A DNA stretch of 64,000 bases from Brevundimonas diminuta 470-4 (GTDB lineage: Bacteria > Pseudomonadota > Alphaproteobacteria > Caulobacterales > Caulobacteraceae): NCBI GenBank assembly GCA_000318405.1, contig KB291725.1, forward strand, positions 91,108 to 155,107, given 5' to 3'. Under the pieces are notes generated by a model, which saw nothing but the letters and a program-made list of their open reading frames with translations, did not search any database and was not told the origin of the DNA. Positions 9,062 through 18,624 of the stretch are shown here, piece after piece (within the stretch, counting starts at the first letter, position 1; each line of letters opens with the position of its first letter). Position numbers and translations under genes: made by a program.

Positions 9062-9514
9062 ATGATTCCGACGCCGGCCGTGGGCGTGGTGTGCCTGAAA
9101 GGCGACGAAGTCCTGCTGATCCGGCGCGGCACGCCGCCGCGCGTGGGCGAGTGGAGCCTGCCGGGCGGACGGCTGGAGCCGGGCGAGCGTCTGGCCGACG
9201 CCGCCCTGCGCGAACTGCGCGAGGAAACAGGCGTAGAGGCCGAACTGATCGGCCTGATCGACGTGGTGGACGGCCTGTTTCCAGAGGCGGGGCGTCATTA
9301 TGTCCTGATCGACTACGCCGCGCGCTGGGTGGCGGGCGAGCCCGTGGCGGCCGATGACGCGGCTGATGCGGCCTTTTTCCCGTTCGAGACCGCGCTCGCC
9401 AAGGTGGATTGGGAAGAAACGAGGCGGATCATCCGCATGGCGCGCCGGATCGCTGACGGCGATGTCATGTTGAGGGAACCGGATTCGATGGCGCAGCAGG
9501 CGTGCGGCGGATAA
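9062..9514 (+). CDS. Nudix hydrolase
   Basis: 150 aa. The Nudix box is complete: [20 protein letters not shown] followed by ETG, matching GX5EX7REUXEEXGU, so it should bind Mg and cleave a nucleoside diphosphate linked to another moiety. The N-terminus ([21 protein letters not shown]) and WSLPGG match the ADP-ribose pyrophosphatase-like branch, but the substrate cannot be fixed. It is divergent from the FAD oxidoreductase, with about 77 bases for both promoters. Confidence 0.88.
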   Translation: MIPTPAVGVVCLKGDEVLLIRRGTPPRVGEWSLPGGRLEPGERLADAALRELREETGVEAELIGLIDVVDGLFPEAGRHYVLIDYAARWVAGEPVAADDAADAAFFPFETALAKVDWEETRRIIRMARRIADGDVMLREPDSMAQQACGG

Positions 9515-9539
9515 GCTGGTCTCCACATCGGAGGGCCTA

Positions 9540-10535
9540 ATGAATTTTTCGCTGATTTTCTTTGTGATGTTCGCGGTCTTCGCGCTCATCTTCCTGTTCA
9601 GCGTGATCAAGATCGTGCCGCAGGGCCGTGAGTTCACGGTGGAGCGGTTCGGCAAGTACACCAAGACTCTGACGCCGGGCATCCACATCCTGACCCCGTT
9701 CGTCGAGCGCATCGGTCGCCGCATGAACATGATGGAGCAGGTGCTGGACGTCCCGACTCAAGAGGTCATCACCCGCGACAACGCCATGGTGAAGGTCGAC
9801 GGCATCGTCTTCATTCAGGTGATGGACGCCGCCAAAGCGGCCTATCGCGTCGACGACCTGACCTACGCCATCGCCCAACTGTGCATGACCAATCTGCGCA
9901 CCGTGGTCGGCTCGATGGAGCTGGACGAGGTGCTGAGCCAGCGCGACAGCATCAACACCCGCCTGCTGCACGTCATCGACGCCGCGACCGAGCCGTGGGG
10001 CATCAAGGCCAACCGCATCGAGATCAAGGATCTGACGCCGCCCGTGGACATCACCAACGCCATGGCGCGTCAGATGAAGGCCGAGCGCGAGCGCCGCGCG
10101 GTCATCACCGAGGCGGACGGTGAGAAGCAGGCCGCCATCGCCCGCGCCGAGGGCGCCAAACAGGCCGCGATCCTTGAGGCCGAGGGCCGCCGCGAAGCCG
10201 CCTTCCGCGACGCCGAGGCGCGTGAGCGTGAAGCCGAAGCCGAGGCCAAGGCCACCGCCATGGTGTCCGAGGCGATCGCCCGCGGCGACGTCAACGCCAT
10301 CAACTACTTCGTGGCCCAGAAGTACGTCGAGGCCTTCGCCGAACTGGCCCGCAGTCCGCAGCAGAAGACGGTCATCGTACCGTCGGAAATGGGCGCCCTG
10401 GTCGGCACCATCGCCGGCGTCGGCGAGTTGGTCGGCCTGGCCAAGGAGCAGCAGCAGGTCCGCACCGAGGCCCGCCAAGCTGCGCCGCGCGCCGCACCGC
10501 GTCGTTCAGGCGGCGCCGTGCCGACGACGGAGTAG
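9540..10535 (+). CDS. SPFH/band 7 membrane protein (QmcA/paraslipin type)
   Basis: 331 aa. One N-terminal membrane segment (about 4-24), then the SPFH domain (VPQGREFTVERFGKYTKTLTPG, LDVPTQEVITRDNAMVKVDG, AIAQLCMTNLRTVVGSMELDEVL) and a charged, Ala/Glu-rich coiled coil (about 175-245) that drives oligomerisation. Family members form large membrane rings or scaffolds and act with NfeD partners. The next gene, three bases downstream, encodes an NfeD protein, the usual pairing. GGAGGGCC before the ATG is the ribosome site. Confidence 0.93.
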   Translation: MNFSLIFFVMFAVFALIFLFSVIKIVPQGREFTVERFGKYTKTLTPGIHILTPFVERIGRRMNMMEQVLDVPTQEVITRDNAMVKVDGIVFIQVMDAAKAAYRVDDLTYAIAQLCMTNLRTVVGSMELDEVLSQRDSINTRLLHVIDAATEPWGIKANRIEIKDLTPPVDITNAMARQMKAERERRAVITEADGEKQAAIARAEGAKQAAILEAEGRREAAFRDAEAREREAEAEAKATAMVSEAIARGDVNAINYFVAQKYVEAFAELARSPQQKTVIVPSEMGALVGTIAGVGELVGLAKEQQQVRTEARQAAPRAAPRRSGGAVPTTE

Positions 10536-10538
10536 GTC

Positions 10539-10997
10539 ATGGACTGGATCGTTTCGCTTCATGCGTCGCAGCCGTTCTGGCTGTGGCTGGCGATCGGCGT
10601 CGTCCTGCTGGGGATCGAGGCGACGGCCTCGACCGAGTGGCTGTTGTGGCCGGCGGTCTCGGCGGGGCTGACCGCCTTGCTGACCGCTGTGGCGCCCCAG
10701 TTGGGACTCCCGATCGAAATCGGCGTCTTTGCGGCGCTGACGGTGGCGTCGACGGTGATGTCGCGCCGATTGGTCAAGCGCGTGAACCCCAAGGATCAGC
10801 CCGACATTAACGACCGCGACGTCCGTCTGATCGGCGAGCGCGCTCGGGTTGTCGAAGCCTTTGTCGATGGACGCGGGCGCGTATTCGTCTCGGGGTCGGA
10901 ATGGCCGGCCGAGATCGAGGGCGCGGCGCCTCTCGCAGGCGAGAGCGTCATCGTCGAATCGGTGTCCGGTCCGCGTTTGAAGGTGCGGGCGGCCTAA
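10539..10997 (+). CDS. NfeD family protein
   Basis: 152 aa. Two to three membrane segments (about 13-75, around [14 protein letters not shown] and [13 protein letters not shown]) are followed by a small OB-fold ([28 protein letters not shown]) that ends in a [13 protein letters not shown] strand. This is the short NfeD1b-like type lacking the serine-protease domain, normally partner to an SPFH scaffold. It forms an operon with the preceding gene (three-base spacer). Its stop overlaps rnhA by four bases. Confidence 0.88.
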   Translation: MDWIVSLHASQPFWLWLAIGVVLLGIEATASTEWLLWPAVSAGLTALLTAVAPQLGLPIEIGVFAALTVASTVMSRRLVKRVNPKDQPDINDRDVRLIGERARVVEAFVDGRGRVFVSGSEWPAEIEGAAPLAGESVIVESVSGPRLKVRAA

Positions 10998-11446
10998 CGC
11001 CCTCGCAACTCCTCCACGCCGCGATTAGCCAGTCCGTCGGCCCGCTCGTTCAGGGCGTGGCCGGCGTGGCCCTTCACCCAGTGCCATTTCACCTCGTGGC
11101 GGCTGCGGGCCTCGTCGAGGCGCCGCCACAGGTCTTCATTCTTGACCGGCTTCTTGTCGGCGGTCTTCCAGCCTCGGGCCTTCCAGCCGCGAATCCATTC
11201 AGTCACGCCCTGCATGACGTATTTGCTGTCGGTGTGCAGATCGACGCGGCAGGGCCGTTTCAACGCCTCCAGCGCCATGATGGCCGCCATCAATTCCATG
11301 CGGTTGTTGGTGGTCAGAGCCTCGCCGCCCCAGAGTTCCTTCTCGTGGCCGCCGCCGGTTTGCAGGATGGCGCCCCAGCCGCCGGGGCCGGGGTTGCCCT
11401 TGCAGGCGCCGTCGGTGTGGATGATGACGTGATCGTTAGGATTCAT
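10994..11446 (-). CDS. rnhA: ribonuclease HI
   Basis: 150 aa from the ATG at 11446; the longer frame to 11914 runs through tatA and is rejected. Removes RNA from RNA-DNA hybrids. Catalytic acids Asp12 ([14 protein letters not shown]), Glu51 (NNRMELMA), Asp73 (HTDSKYV) and Asp137 (NERADGLA), and the flexible-loop His127 (KGHAGH) are all present, as is the basic-protrusion segment [20 protein letters not shown]. Length matches E. coli RNase HI closely. Confidence 0.96.
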   Translation of the reverse strand: MNPNDHVIIHTDGACKGNPGPGGWGAILQTGGGHEKELWGGEALTTNNRMELMAAIMALEALKRPCRVDLHTDSKYVMQGVTEWIRGWKARGWKTADKKPVKNEDLWRRLDEARSRHEVKWHWVKGHAGHALNERADGLANRGVEELRGR

Positions 11447-11469
11447 GGTCGCGATGCCTACAGCCTCCC

Positions 11470-11499
11470 TTGGCGCATCGCCATCACTCAGCCTATATG
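11470..11499 (+). promoter_or_regulatory. candidate promoter of tatABC
   Basis: TTGGCG at 11470-11475 and TATATG at 11494-11499, spaced by 18 bases, lie in the rnhA-tatA divergent region about 60 bases before tatA. This is a sigma-70-like match by eye only. Confidence 0.4.
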
Positions 11500-11561
11500 A
11501 CGCACAACAATCAGTCGGTGGGGCGCGTATGGGCGCGGCCGCCCCTTGAGGAGGTATCGCC

Positions 11562-11777
11562 ATGGGCTCCATGAGCATCTGGCACTGGGCCATTGTCGTC
11601 GTTGTCGTGCTGGTCCTTTTCGGCGGCCGCGGAAAGCTGTCGGGCATCATGGGCGACGCGGCCAAGGGCATCCGCGCCTTCAAGGACGGCCTGAAGGACG
11701 ACACGGACGCCAAGGGCAAGGAAGCCCCGGGCGCCCTGCCGCGCACCGAGGCCGAAAAAGAAGAACTGAACCGCTGA
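11562..11777 (+). CDS. tatA: Sec-independent translocase subunit TatA
   Basis: 71 aa. One N-terminal membrane helix ([16 protein letters not shown]), the hinge [28 protein letters not shown] with its amphipathic helix, and a short charged tail. TatA multimers form the passage for folded, twin-arginine proteins, such as the S9 peptidase at the left edge. GAGGAGG precedes the ATG at good spacing. First gene of tatABC, 23 bases before tatB. Confidence 0.95.
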   Translation: MGSMSIWHWAIVVVVVLVLFGGRGKLSGIMGDAAKGIRAFKDGLKDDTDAKGKEAPGALPRTEAEKEELNR

Positions 11778-11800
11778 TTTTCGCCGGAAGACGCTGAACC

Positions 11801-12382
11801 ATGGGTGGTCTTGGCCCCGGAATCGGCGGGTTCGAAATCCTTGTCATCGGTATTGTGGCCCTGCTGGTGGTGGGGCCCAAGGACCTGCCTGTGCTTATGC
11901 GCAAGGTTGGGCAATTCGTCGGCAAGGCGCGCGGCATGGCCAACGAATTCCGCGCCAGCTTCGACGAGATGGCGCGCCAGTCCGAACTGGATGAACTCCG
12001 CAAGGAAGTAGAGGCGCTGCGTACGGGGCAGGGGATGTACGCCCTGGGCGCCGAGGCGGACGAAGCCTTCAAGGATATCCGCAATGAGCTTGAAGCGCCG
12101 CTTGAGACCGCGGCGGCCGCTGAACCTGTCGTGCAGGATGAGGCTCGGATTGAAGCTACGGGCGTGGACGAATGGCCTGATGGCGCCACGACTGTCGCGG
12201 CGCCGAAGCCTGTAGCCAAGGCGGCAGCGAAGCCCAGAGCGAAGAAGGCCGTGTCTGACACGGCCGCCACGCCCAAGGCCAAGGTCCGCAAACCGGCGTC
12301 GAAGCCCGACGCTCCGTCGTCGTCGCTGAAACCGCCGGCTTCGCGTCCCAAGGTCAAGCGCACCAAAAAGGTCGATCTATGA
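11801..12382 (+). CDS. tatB: Sec-independent translocase subunit TatB
   Basis: 193 aa. The membrane helix [29 protein letters not shown] with the Glu and GP hinge is typical of TatB. It is followed by an amphipathic helix ([18 protein letters not shown]) and a long disordered Ala/Pro/Lys-rich tail (about 115-193). TatB and TatC form the receptor for twin-arginine signals. The stop overlaps the tatC start in ATGA. Confidence 0.94.
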   Translation: MGGLGPGIGGFEILVIGIVALLVVGPKDLPVLMRKVGQFVGKARGMANEFRASFDEMARQSELDELRKEVEALRTGQGMYALGAEADEAFKDIRNELEAPLETAAAAEPVVQDEARIEATGVDEWPDGATTVAAPKPVAKAAAKPRAKKAVSDTAATPKAKVRKPASKPDAPSSSLKPPASRPKVKRTKKVDL

Positions 12383-13257
12383 GCCGCGACGACCGCGACG
12401 AAGCCGACATCGAGGCTTCGCGCGCGCCCCTGATGGATCACCTGATCGAGCTGCGTTCGCGGCTGATGATCTGCGTGGTCGCCTTCGTCATCGCCTTCAT
12501 CGGCTGTTTCGCCTTTTCAGAGACGCTGTATCTGTTTCTGGTGAAGCCCTATGTGGTCTCGGCCGCCTTCCACCAGGCGGTGGGCGCGCATGGCCATGTG
12601 TCGCCGTTCAACCTGATCATGGGCACCGCGGGGCTGATCCCGGTGCCGGAAGTCGATCAGCACAGCGTCCGCCTGATCTATACGGCGCCGCTGGAAATCC
12701 TGTTCACCAAGATGAAGCTGGCGGGGCTGGGCGCGGTCATCGTCGCCTTCCCGGTGCTGGCGTGGCAGCTGTACCGCTTCGTCGCGCCGGGGCTGTATCG
12801 CAATGAGAAGGGCGCCTTCCTGCCGTTCCTGATCGCGGCGCCGGTGCTGTTTCTGCTGGGGGCGGCGCTGGTCTATTACGTCATGCTGCCGTTCGTGATG
12901 TGGTTCTCGCTGAGCCAGCAGATCATCGGGGACAATGTGGCGGCGGAACTGCTGCCCAAGGTGTCGGATTACCTCAATCTGGTGACGGCGCTGATCCTCG
13001 CGTTCGGCCTGTGCTTCCAGTTGCCGGTCGTCATGACCTTGCTGGGCCTCGCGGGATTGATCAGCAGCGAACTGATGGCCAAGGGGCGCCGCTACGCCAT
13101 TGTGGCTGTGGTTGTTGTGGCGGCCGTTGTGACGCCGCCCGACCCGATCAGCCAGTTGATGCTCGCCATCCCGATGGTCCTTCTCTACGAGGTCTCCATC
13201 TGGTGCGTCCGCATCATCGAACTGCGCCGCAAGAAGGACGATGCGGCCACGGCCTGA
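12379..13257 (+). CDS. tatC: Sec-independent translocase subunit TatC
   Basis: 292 aa polytopic protein, six predicted helices. The conserved N-terminal cytoplasmic signature PLMDHLIELRSRLM, which binds the twin-arginine motif, is at about 15-28, and YRFVAPGLYRNEKGAFLPF follows helix 2. It is longer than E. coli TatC (258 aa) because of a periplasmic insertion after helix 1 (about 57-95), as in other alphaproteobacteria. Translationally coupled to tatB by ATGA. Confidence 0.96.
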   Translation: MSRDDRDEADIEASRAPLMDHLIELRSRLMICVVAFVIAFIGCFAFSETLYLFLVKPYVVSAAFHQAVGAHGHVSPFNLIMGTAGLIPVPEVDQHSVRLIYTAPLEILFTKMKLAGLGAVIVAFPVLAWQLYRFVAPGLYRNEKGAFLPFLIAAPVLFLLGAALVYYVMLPFVMWFSLSQQIIGDNVAAELLPKVSDYLNLVTALILAFGLCFQLPVVMTLLGLAGLISSELMAKGRRYAIVAVVVVAAVVTPPDPISQLMLAIPMVLLYEVSIWCVRIIELRRKKDDAATA

Positions 13258-13265
13258 GCTTGACC

Positions 13266-13652
13266 TTAGAAGACGTTGACGGTGACCGGCTTTTCCCGGT
13301 GAAGTGTGGCTGCGCTTTTGGCCACGCCGTCTTTGACCAGGGCGATGGCGACCGCGCCTGAGCCGTTGGTTTTCGTCAGCGTGCAACTGCCGTTGTCGCC
13401 GGGAAGGCGACCGCGTTGCGGACCGCGACCTGTGCGGTTAAGGCGGTTGGCCCAGTGCTTGCGATCATAGATGCTCATCTCAAGCGTAACGGGTGTGAAG
13501 CCGCAGCTCAGCGTCCATTCCGCACCTTGAGGCGCAGCGACTGACCATGGAAGACCGCCATAGTGGTCAGCCCCCACGTTGGTCTGGGACCAGGCGCTGG
13601 ATGCGAGCAGAGACAAGCTTCCGATAAGAGCGATTTTGGTCAGCCGTACCAT
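13266..13652 (-). CDS. small secreted hypothetical protein
   Basis: 128 aa from the ATG at 13652, chosen for the AGGAGG eight bases upstream. MVRLTKIALIGSLSLLASSAWSQ is a clear Sec signal with cleavage near ASS-AWS-Q. The mature part (about 105 aa) has two Cys (TLSCGF and GSCTLTK), probably a disulfide, and a basic middle. It matches no family I recognise. It stands alone between tatC and the glnA terminator. Confidence 0.7.
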   Translation of the reverse strand: MVRLTKIALIGSLSLLASSAWSQTNVGADHYGGLPWSVAAPQGAEWTLSCGFTPVTLEMSIYDRKHWANRLNRTGRGPQRGRLPGDNGSCTLTKTNGSGAVAIALVKDGVAKSAATLHREKPVTVNVF

Positions 13653-13724
13653 CAGATCCTCCTGTCGATGGAGCATCATGATCATAAAGAACGTTGTTCA
13701 TCAATGTGGACGGCTGCAAGCCTG

Positions 13725-13757
13725 AAAAAGGCGCCGGGTGCATGACCCGACGCCTTT
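13725..13757 (-). terminator. intrinsic terminator of glnA
   Basis: Stem AAAGGCGCCGGGT (13727-13739) pairs with ACCCGACGCCTTT (13745-13757) with one mismatch around a five-base loop. On the minus strand the stem ends in a U run. It lies 25 bases past the glnA stop. Confidence 0.8.
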
Positions 13758-13781
13758 GGGAAGCTTACCTGTGACCGGCGA

Positions 13782-15191
13782 TCAGCAGCTGTAGTACATG
13801 TCGAACTCGACCGGGTGCGGGTGCAGTTGCAGCCGGGCGACTTCTTCCTGTTTCAGGGTGATGTAGCTGTCGATGAAGTCGTCATCCATGACCCCGCCCT
13901 TCTTGAGGAAGGCGCGGTCGGCGTCGAGAGCGTCCAGGGCCTCGCGCAGCGAACCGGCGACTTCGGGGATCGAGTGACGCTCCTCGGGGGGCAGGTCGTA
14001 CAGATTCTTGTCGGCGGCCGCGCCCGGATCGATGCGGTTCTCAATGCCGTCCAGACCCGCCATCAGCAGGGCCACGAAGGTCAGATAGGGGTTGCCCATC
14101 GGGTCGGGGAAGCGCGCTTCCAGACGCTTGGCCTTGGCCGAGGTCACGTGCGGGATGCGGATCGAGGCCGAGCGGTTGCTGGCCGAATAGGCCAGCTTCA
14201 CCGGCGCCTCATAGCCGGGCACCAGACGCTTGTAGGAGTTGGTGGTCGAGTTGGCGAAGGCGTTGATGGCTTTCGCGTGTTTGATGATCCCGCCGATGTA
14301 CCAAAGACATTCCTGCGAGAGGCCGGCGTATTTGTCGCCCGCGAACTGAGGCTTGCCGTCCTTCCAGATCGACATGTGGACGTGCATGCCAGAGCCGTTG
14401 TCGCCAAACATCGGCTTGGCCATGAAGGTCGCCGACTTGCCATAGGCGTGGGCCACGTTGTGGATCACGTATTTATACAGCTGCATCCGGTCGGCCATGG
14501 TCAGCAGGTCGCTGAACTTCAGGCCCAGCTCGTGCTGCGCGGGGGCGACTTCGTGGTGGTGCTTCTCAGGGTTGAGACCCAGATCCTTCATGACCGCCAG
14601 CATCTCGCCACGCAGGTCCTGGCCCGAGTCGACGGGGTTGACCGGGAAGTAGCCGCCCTTGGGCCCCGGACGGTGTCCCAGGTTGCCCTCGGCGTATTCG
14701 GCGCCCGTGTTGGCGGGCAGTTCGGTGGAGTCGAAGCTGTAGCGGGTGTCGTGGGGCGCCGTGTTCCAGCGCACGTCGTCGAACACGAAGAACTCGGCTT
14801 CCGGGCCGAAGAAGACGGTATCGCCCACGCCCGACGACTGGACATAGGCCAGCGCCTTCTTGGCCATCGAGCGGCTGTCGCGGTTGTAGGGCTCGGCCGT
14901 GTCCGGGTTCAGCACGTCGCAGAACATGAACAGGGTGGTCTGTTGGTAGAAGGGGTCGACGAAGGCGCTCGACAGGTCCGGCTTCAGCAGCATGTCGGAC
15001 TCGTTGATCGTCTTCCATCCGGCGATCGAGGAGCCGTCGAACATGGTGCCGTCTTCGAGGAATTCCTCGTCGACCATGCCGATGTCGAAGGTGACGTGAT
15101 GGACCCGACCGCGCGTGTCGGTGAAACGGAGATCGACGTACTGGACGTCCTTATCCTTGATCTCCTGCAGGATCTTTTCGGCGGCGCTCAT
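13782..15191 (-). CDS. glnA: glutamine synthetase, type I
   Basis: 469 aa, the same length as enteric GSI. ATP-dependent condensation of ammonia and glutamate; dodecameric cytoplasmic enzyme. Visible: the N-terminal beta-grasp ([22 protein letters not shown]), FDGSSIAGW, the metal-binding [10 protein letters not shown], NxHH loop ([15 protein letters not shown]), MHVHMSIW, and [18 protein letters not shown] contains Tyr398, the adenylylation Tyr, so control by GlnE is expected. Together with glnB upstream this is a classical nitrogen-control operon. An AGGA lies ten bases before the ATG; the rest of the leader is pyrimidine-rich. Confidence 0.97.
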   Translation of the reverse strand: MSAAEKILQEIKDKDVQYVDLRFTDTRGRVHHVTFDIGMVDEEFLEDGTMFDGSSIAGWKTINESDMLLKPDLSSAFVDPFYQQTTLFMFCDVLNPDTAEPYNRDSRSMAKKALAYVQSSGVGDTVFFGPEAEFFVFDDVRWNTAPHDTRYSFDSTELPANTGAEYAEGNLGHRPGPKGGYFPVNPVDSGQDLRGEMLAVMKDLGLNPEKHHHEVAPAQHELGLKFSDLLTMADRMQLYKYVIHNVAHAYGKSATFMAKPMFGDNGSGMHVHMSIWKDGKPQFAGDKYAGLSQECLWYIGGIIKHAKAINAFANSTTNSYKRLVPGYEAPVKLAYSASNRSASIRIPHVTSAKAKRLEARFPDPMGNPYLTFVALLMAGLDGIENRIDPGAAADKNLYDLPPEERHSIPEVAGSLREALDALDADRAFLKKGGVMDDDFIDSYITLKQEEVARLQLHPHPVEFDMYYSC

Positions 15192-15223
15192 GGGGAGGAG
15201 GTCCTGTACTGGGTAATTGAAAT

Positions 15224-15245
15224 CGGCCGCCCCGAGAGGCGGCCG
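15224..15245 (-). promoter_or_regulatory. hairpin in glnB-glnA intercistronic gap
   Basis: CGGCCGCC (15224-15231) pairs perfectly with GGCGGCCG (15238-15245) over a six-base loop. It lies in the 59-base gap between the two genes, with GATTTCAATTA instead of a U run after it on the minus strand. It may be a partial terminator or an mRNA-stability element that sets the glnB:glnA ratio; that role is inferred. Confidence 0.5.
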
Positions 15246-15250
15246 TTGGT

Positions 15251-16535
<1,285 letters not shown>

Positions 16536-16540
16536 AAGCC

Positions 16541-16625
16541 TGGTGCGGATGAGAGGACTCGAACCTCCACGCCTCGCGGCGCCAGAACCTAAATCTGGTG
16601 CGTCTACCAGTTCCGCCACATCCGC
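16541..16625 (-). tRNA. tRNA-Leu (UAG)
   Basis: 85 bases including an encoded CCA. Acceptor GCGGATG pairs with the 3' strand, anticodon stem CCAGA/TCTGG holds loop TTTAGGT with UAG in the centre, the T arm reads GGTTCGAGTCC, and a long class II variable arm (GCGCCGCGAGGCGT region) is present. Located just past nnrD on the opposite strand. Confidence 0.97.
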
Positions 16626-16684
16626 ATAGGTTCGCCCGAGGCTGTAGGCGAGGGCGGCCGTTTCGGCAATCCCGTCCGGCCATG

Positions 16685-16714
16685 AAAAAGGCCCCGGATC
16701 GCTCCGGGGCCTTT
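16685..16714. terminator. bidirectional intrinsic terminator
   Basis: AAAGGCCCCGGA and TCCGGGGCCTTT form a perfect 12-bp stem over a TCGC loop, with an A run before and a T-rich run after. On the minus strand it follows the amino-acid permease by about 95 bases and shields the tRNA gene. It can also stop plus-strand transcripts from nnrD. Confidence 0.8.
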
Positions 16715-16806
16715 CTCTCTTTCTTTGGCCTACCGCGCTTCGCGCTGCTTGAGGCCGTTTGGCCGCCGCAACTTGCAGACGCGGTGCGCGGGACGACTGA
16801 TCGGGA

Positions 16807-18468
16807 TCAGTCGTCCTTCTTGTTGTCGACGCCGTGGCCGAAGGCGTCGACCGCCGATTCCAGCTTCACGTCCTCGGTGATGTCGATGCCCTTGGCCAGC
16901 TTCGAGTGGGCGAAGCCGTACAGGCCGTAGATCAGGGCGCCGACCAGAGCGTAGACGCCCAGGATCGTCAGCGGCAGCGGGTTGTCGTTCAGCGCATGCT
17001 GAACCATCGGCACGAAGTTGAACGACGCCAGCGTCAGACAGGCCAGGATGCCCAGCACGGCCGTGACCATGCCGCCCGGAACGCGGAACGGACGCTCCAT
17101 CTCCGGGTGCTTGATGCGCAGGACGATGACCGACAGGCAGACGATGGCGAAGGCCGTCGCCGTGCCCAGCGACACCAGATCGCCCAGGATCGAGATGGGC
17201 AGGAAGGACGCCGCGATGGCGATGACGATGCCCAGCAGAATGGTGCCGATCCACGGGGTGCGGAACTTCGGGTGCACCACAGCGAACGCCTTGGGCAGCA
17301 GGCCGTCGCGCGCCATGGTGTAGAAGATGCGCGTCTGGCCGTAGCACAGCACCAGCATGACCGAAGACAGGCCGGTGATGGCGCCGATCTTGATCAGGAA
17401 GGCGATCAGGTTCAGCTGTCCGGCCGGCGCGCCGGCCAGCGGCACATTGGCCCATTCCAGACCCATGCGGTCGATGGCGACGGCGATCGGGGCAGGCGAA
17501 GCCAGCTCCAGGTAGGGAACGACGCCGGTCATGACGGCGGCCACGACCATGTAGATCAGGGTGCAGACGAACAGGGCGCCCAGAATGCCGATCGGCACGT
17601 CCTTCGACGGGTTCTTGGCCTCGGCGGCGGCGGTCGAAACCGCTTCAAAGCCGACATAGGCGAAGAAGATGATCGAGGCGCCGCGGAAGATGCCGCCCAC
17701 GCCGAACTGGTCCCAGCTGTCGCCCTGCGGCGGGACGAAGGGATCCCAGTTGGCCGGATTGATGTACTGCAGGCCGACGGCGATGAAGGTCAGCAGCACG
17801 ACGATCTTGATGACCACGATGGCGTTGTTGATGTTCGCCGATTCCGACACGCCCAGCACCAGCAGGCCGCATACGGCGGCAATGCCGACAGCCGCGACCA
17901 GGCTGAAGGTGCCCGTCAGCGGGAAGCCCGCATCGGCGCCGGAGGCGACATACTGGATCAGCGGGGTGGCCCACTGGGGTCCTTCGCCTCCGGGGTAACT
18001 TATTGTCGGGAACAGACTGGCGCTGATCCCGAAGTCGTTCAGGATCGACACCACATAGCCGGACCAGCCGACCGCCACGGTCGAGGCCGCGACGCCGTAT
18101 TCCAGCACCAGCAGCCAGCCCATGACCCAGGCGAAAACCTCGCCCAGTGTTCCATAGGCATAGGTGTAGGCCGAGCCCGACACCGGCATGGTCGACGCCA
18201 GTTCGGCGTAACACAGGCCCGCCAGGCCGCAGGCGATGCCGGCGATGACGAAGGAGAACATGATGGCCGGGCCGGCGTGGGCCGAAGCCACCTGACCGGT
18301 CAGCACGAAGATGCCCGCGCCGATGATGGCGCCGATGCCCAGACTCATCAGGTTCAGCGGGCCAAGCGTCCGCTTCAGCTCGCTCTTGGCGGCTTCCTTC
18401 TGAATTTGGGCGATGGATTTTTTGAGAAATAGCCGATTACCGGCAGGCTTTACGCCGTCTGCAGACAT
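16807..18468 (-). CDS. amino acid permease (APC family, cationic-amino-acid type)
   Basis: 553 aa inner-membrane transporter with 12-14 predicted helices. The APC entry LMSLGIGAIIGAGIFVLTG (helix 1, with the unwound G-I-G segment) is at about 40-58. FFAYVGFEAVSTAAAEAKNPSKDVPIGI and YGQTRIFYTMARDGLLPKAF with HPKFRTPW are signatures of the CAT/YfnA-like amino acid transporters. The C-terminal tail is cytoplasmic and acidic. The exact substrate is not readable. Its 3' end is served by the hairpin at 16685-16714. Confidence 0.9.
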   Translation of the reverse strand: MSADGVKPAGNRLFLKKSIAQIQKEAAKSELKRTLGPLNLMSLGIGAIIGAGIFVLTGQVASAHAGPAIMFSFVIAGIACGLAGLCYAELASTMPVSGSAYTYAYGTLGEVFAWVMGWLLVLEYGVAASTVAVGWSGYVVSILNDFGISASLFPTISYPGGEGPQWATPLIQYVASGADAGFPLTGTFSLVAAVGIAAVCGLLVLGVSESANINNAIVVIKIVVLLTFIAVGLQYINPANWDPFVPPQGDSWDQFGVGGIFRGASIIFFAYVGFEAVSTAAAEAKNPSKDVPIGILGALFVCTLIYMVVAAVMTGVVPYLELASPAPIAVAIDRMGLEWANVPLAGAPAGQLNLIAFLIKIGAITGLSSVMLVLCYGQTRIFYTMARDGLLPKAFAVVHPKFRTPWIGTILLGIVIAIAASFLPISILGDLVSLGTATAFAIVCLSVIVLRIKHPEMERPFRVPGGMVTAVLGILACLTLASFNFVPMVQHALNDNPLPLTILGVYALVGALIYGLYGFAHSKLAKGIDITEDVKLESAVDAFGHGVDNKKDD

Positions 18469-18624
18469 GCAGTTGCGCCCCCAACATATGCGACGACCCC
18501 TCCCGGGTCGCCTTCTTGGGCGGGGACGCTAGCCATCTGAGGCCGCGCGCGCAACGCGGTTTACGAGGGATGACGCGCCGACGACGCTTTCGTGAACCCG
18601 CCTGAAGGCGCTACAGCCGCTTTT

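Noticed and set aside
11447-11914. Extended rnhA frame to 11914
   Set aside because: It runs antisense through tatA and part of tatB. The family start is the ATG at 11446.
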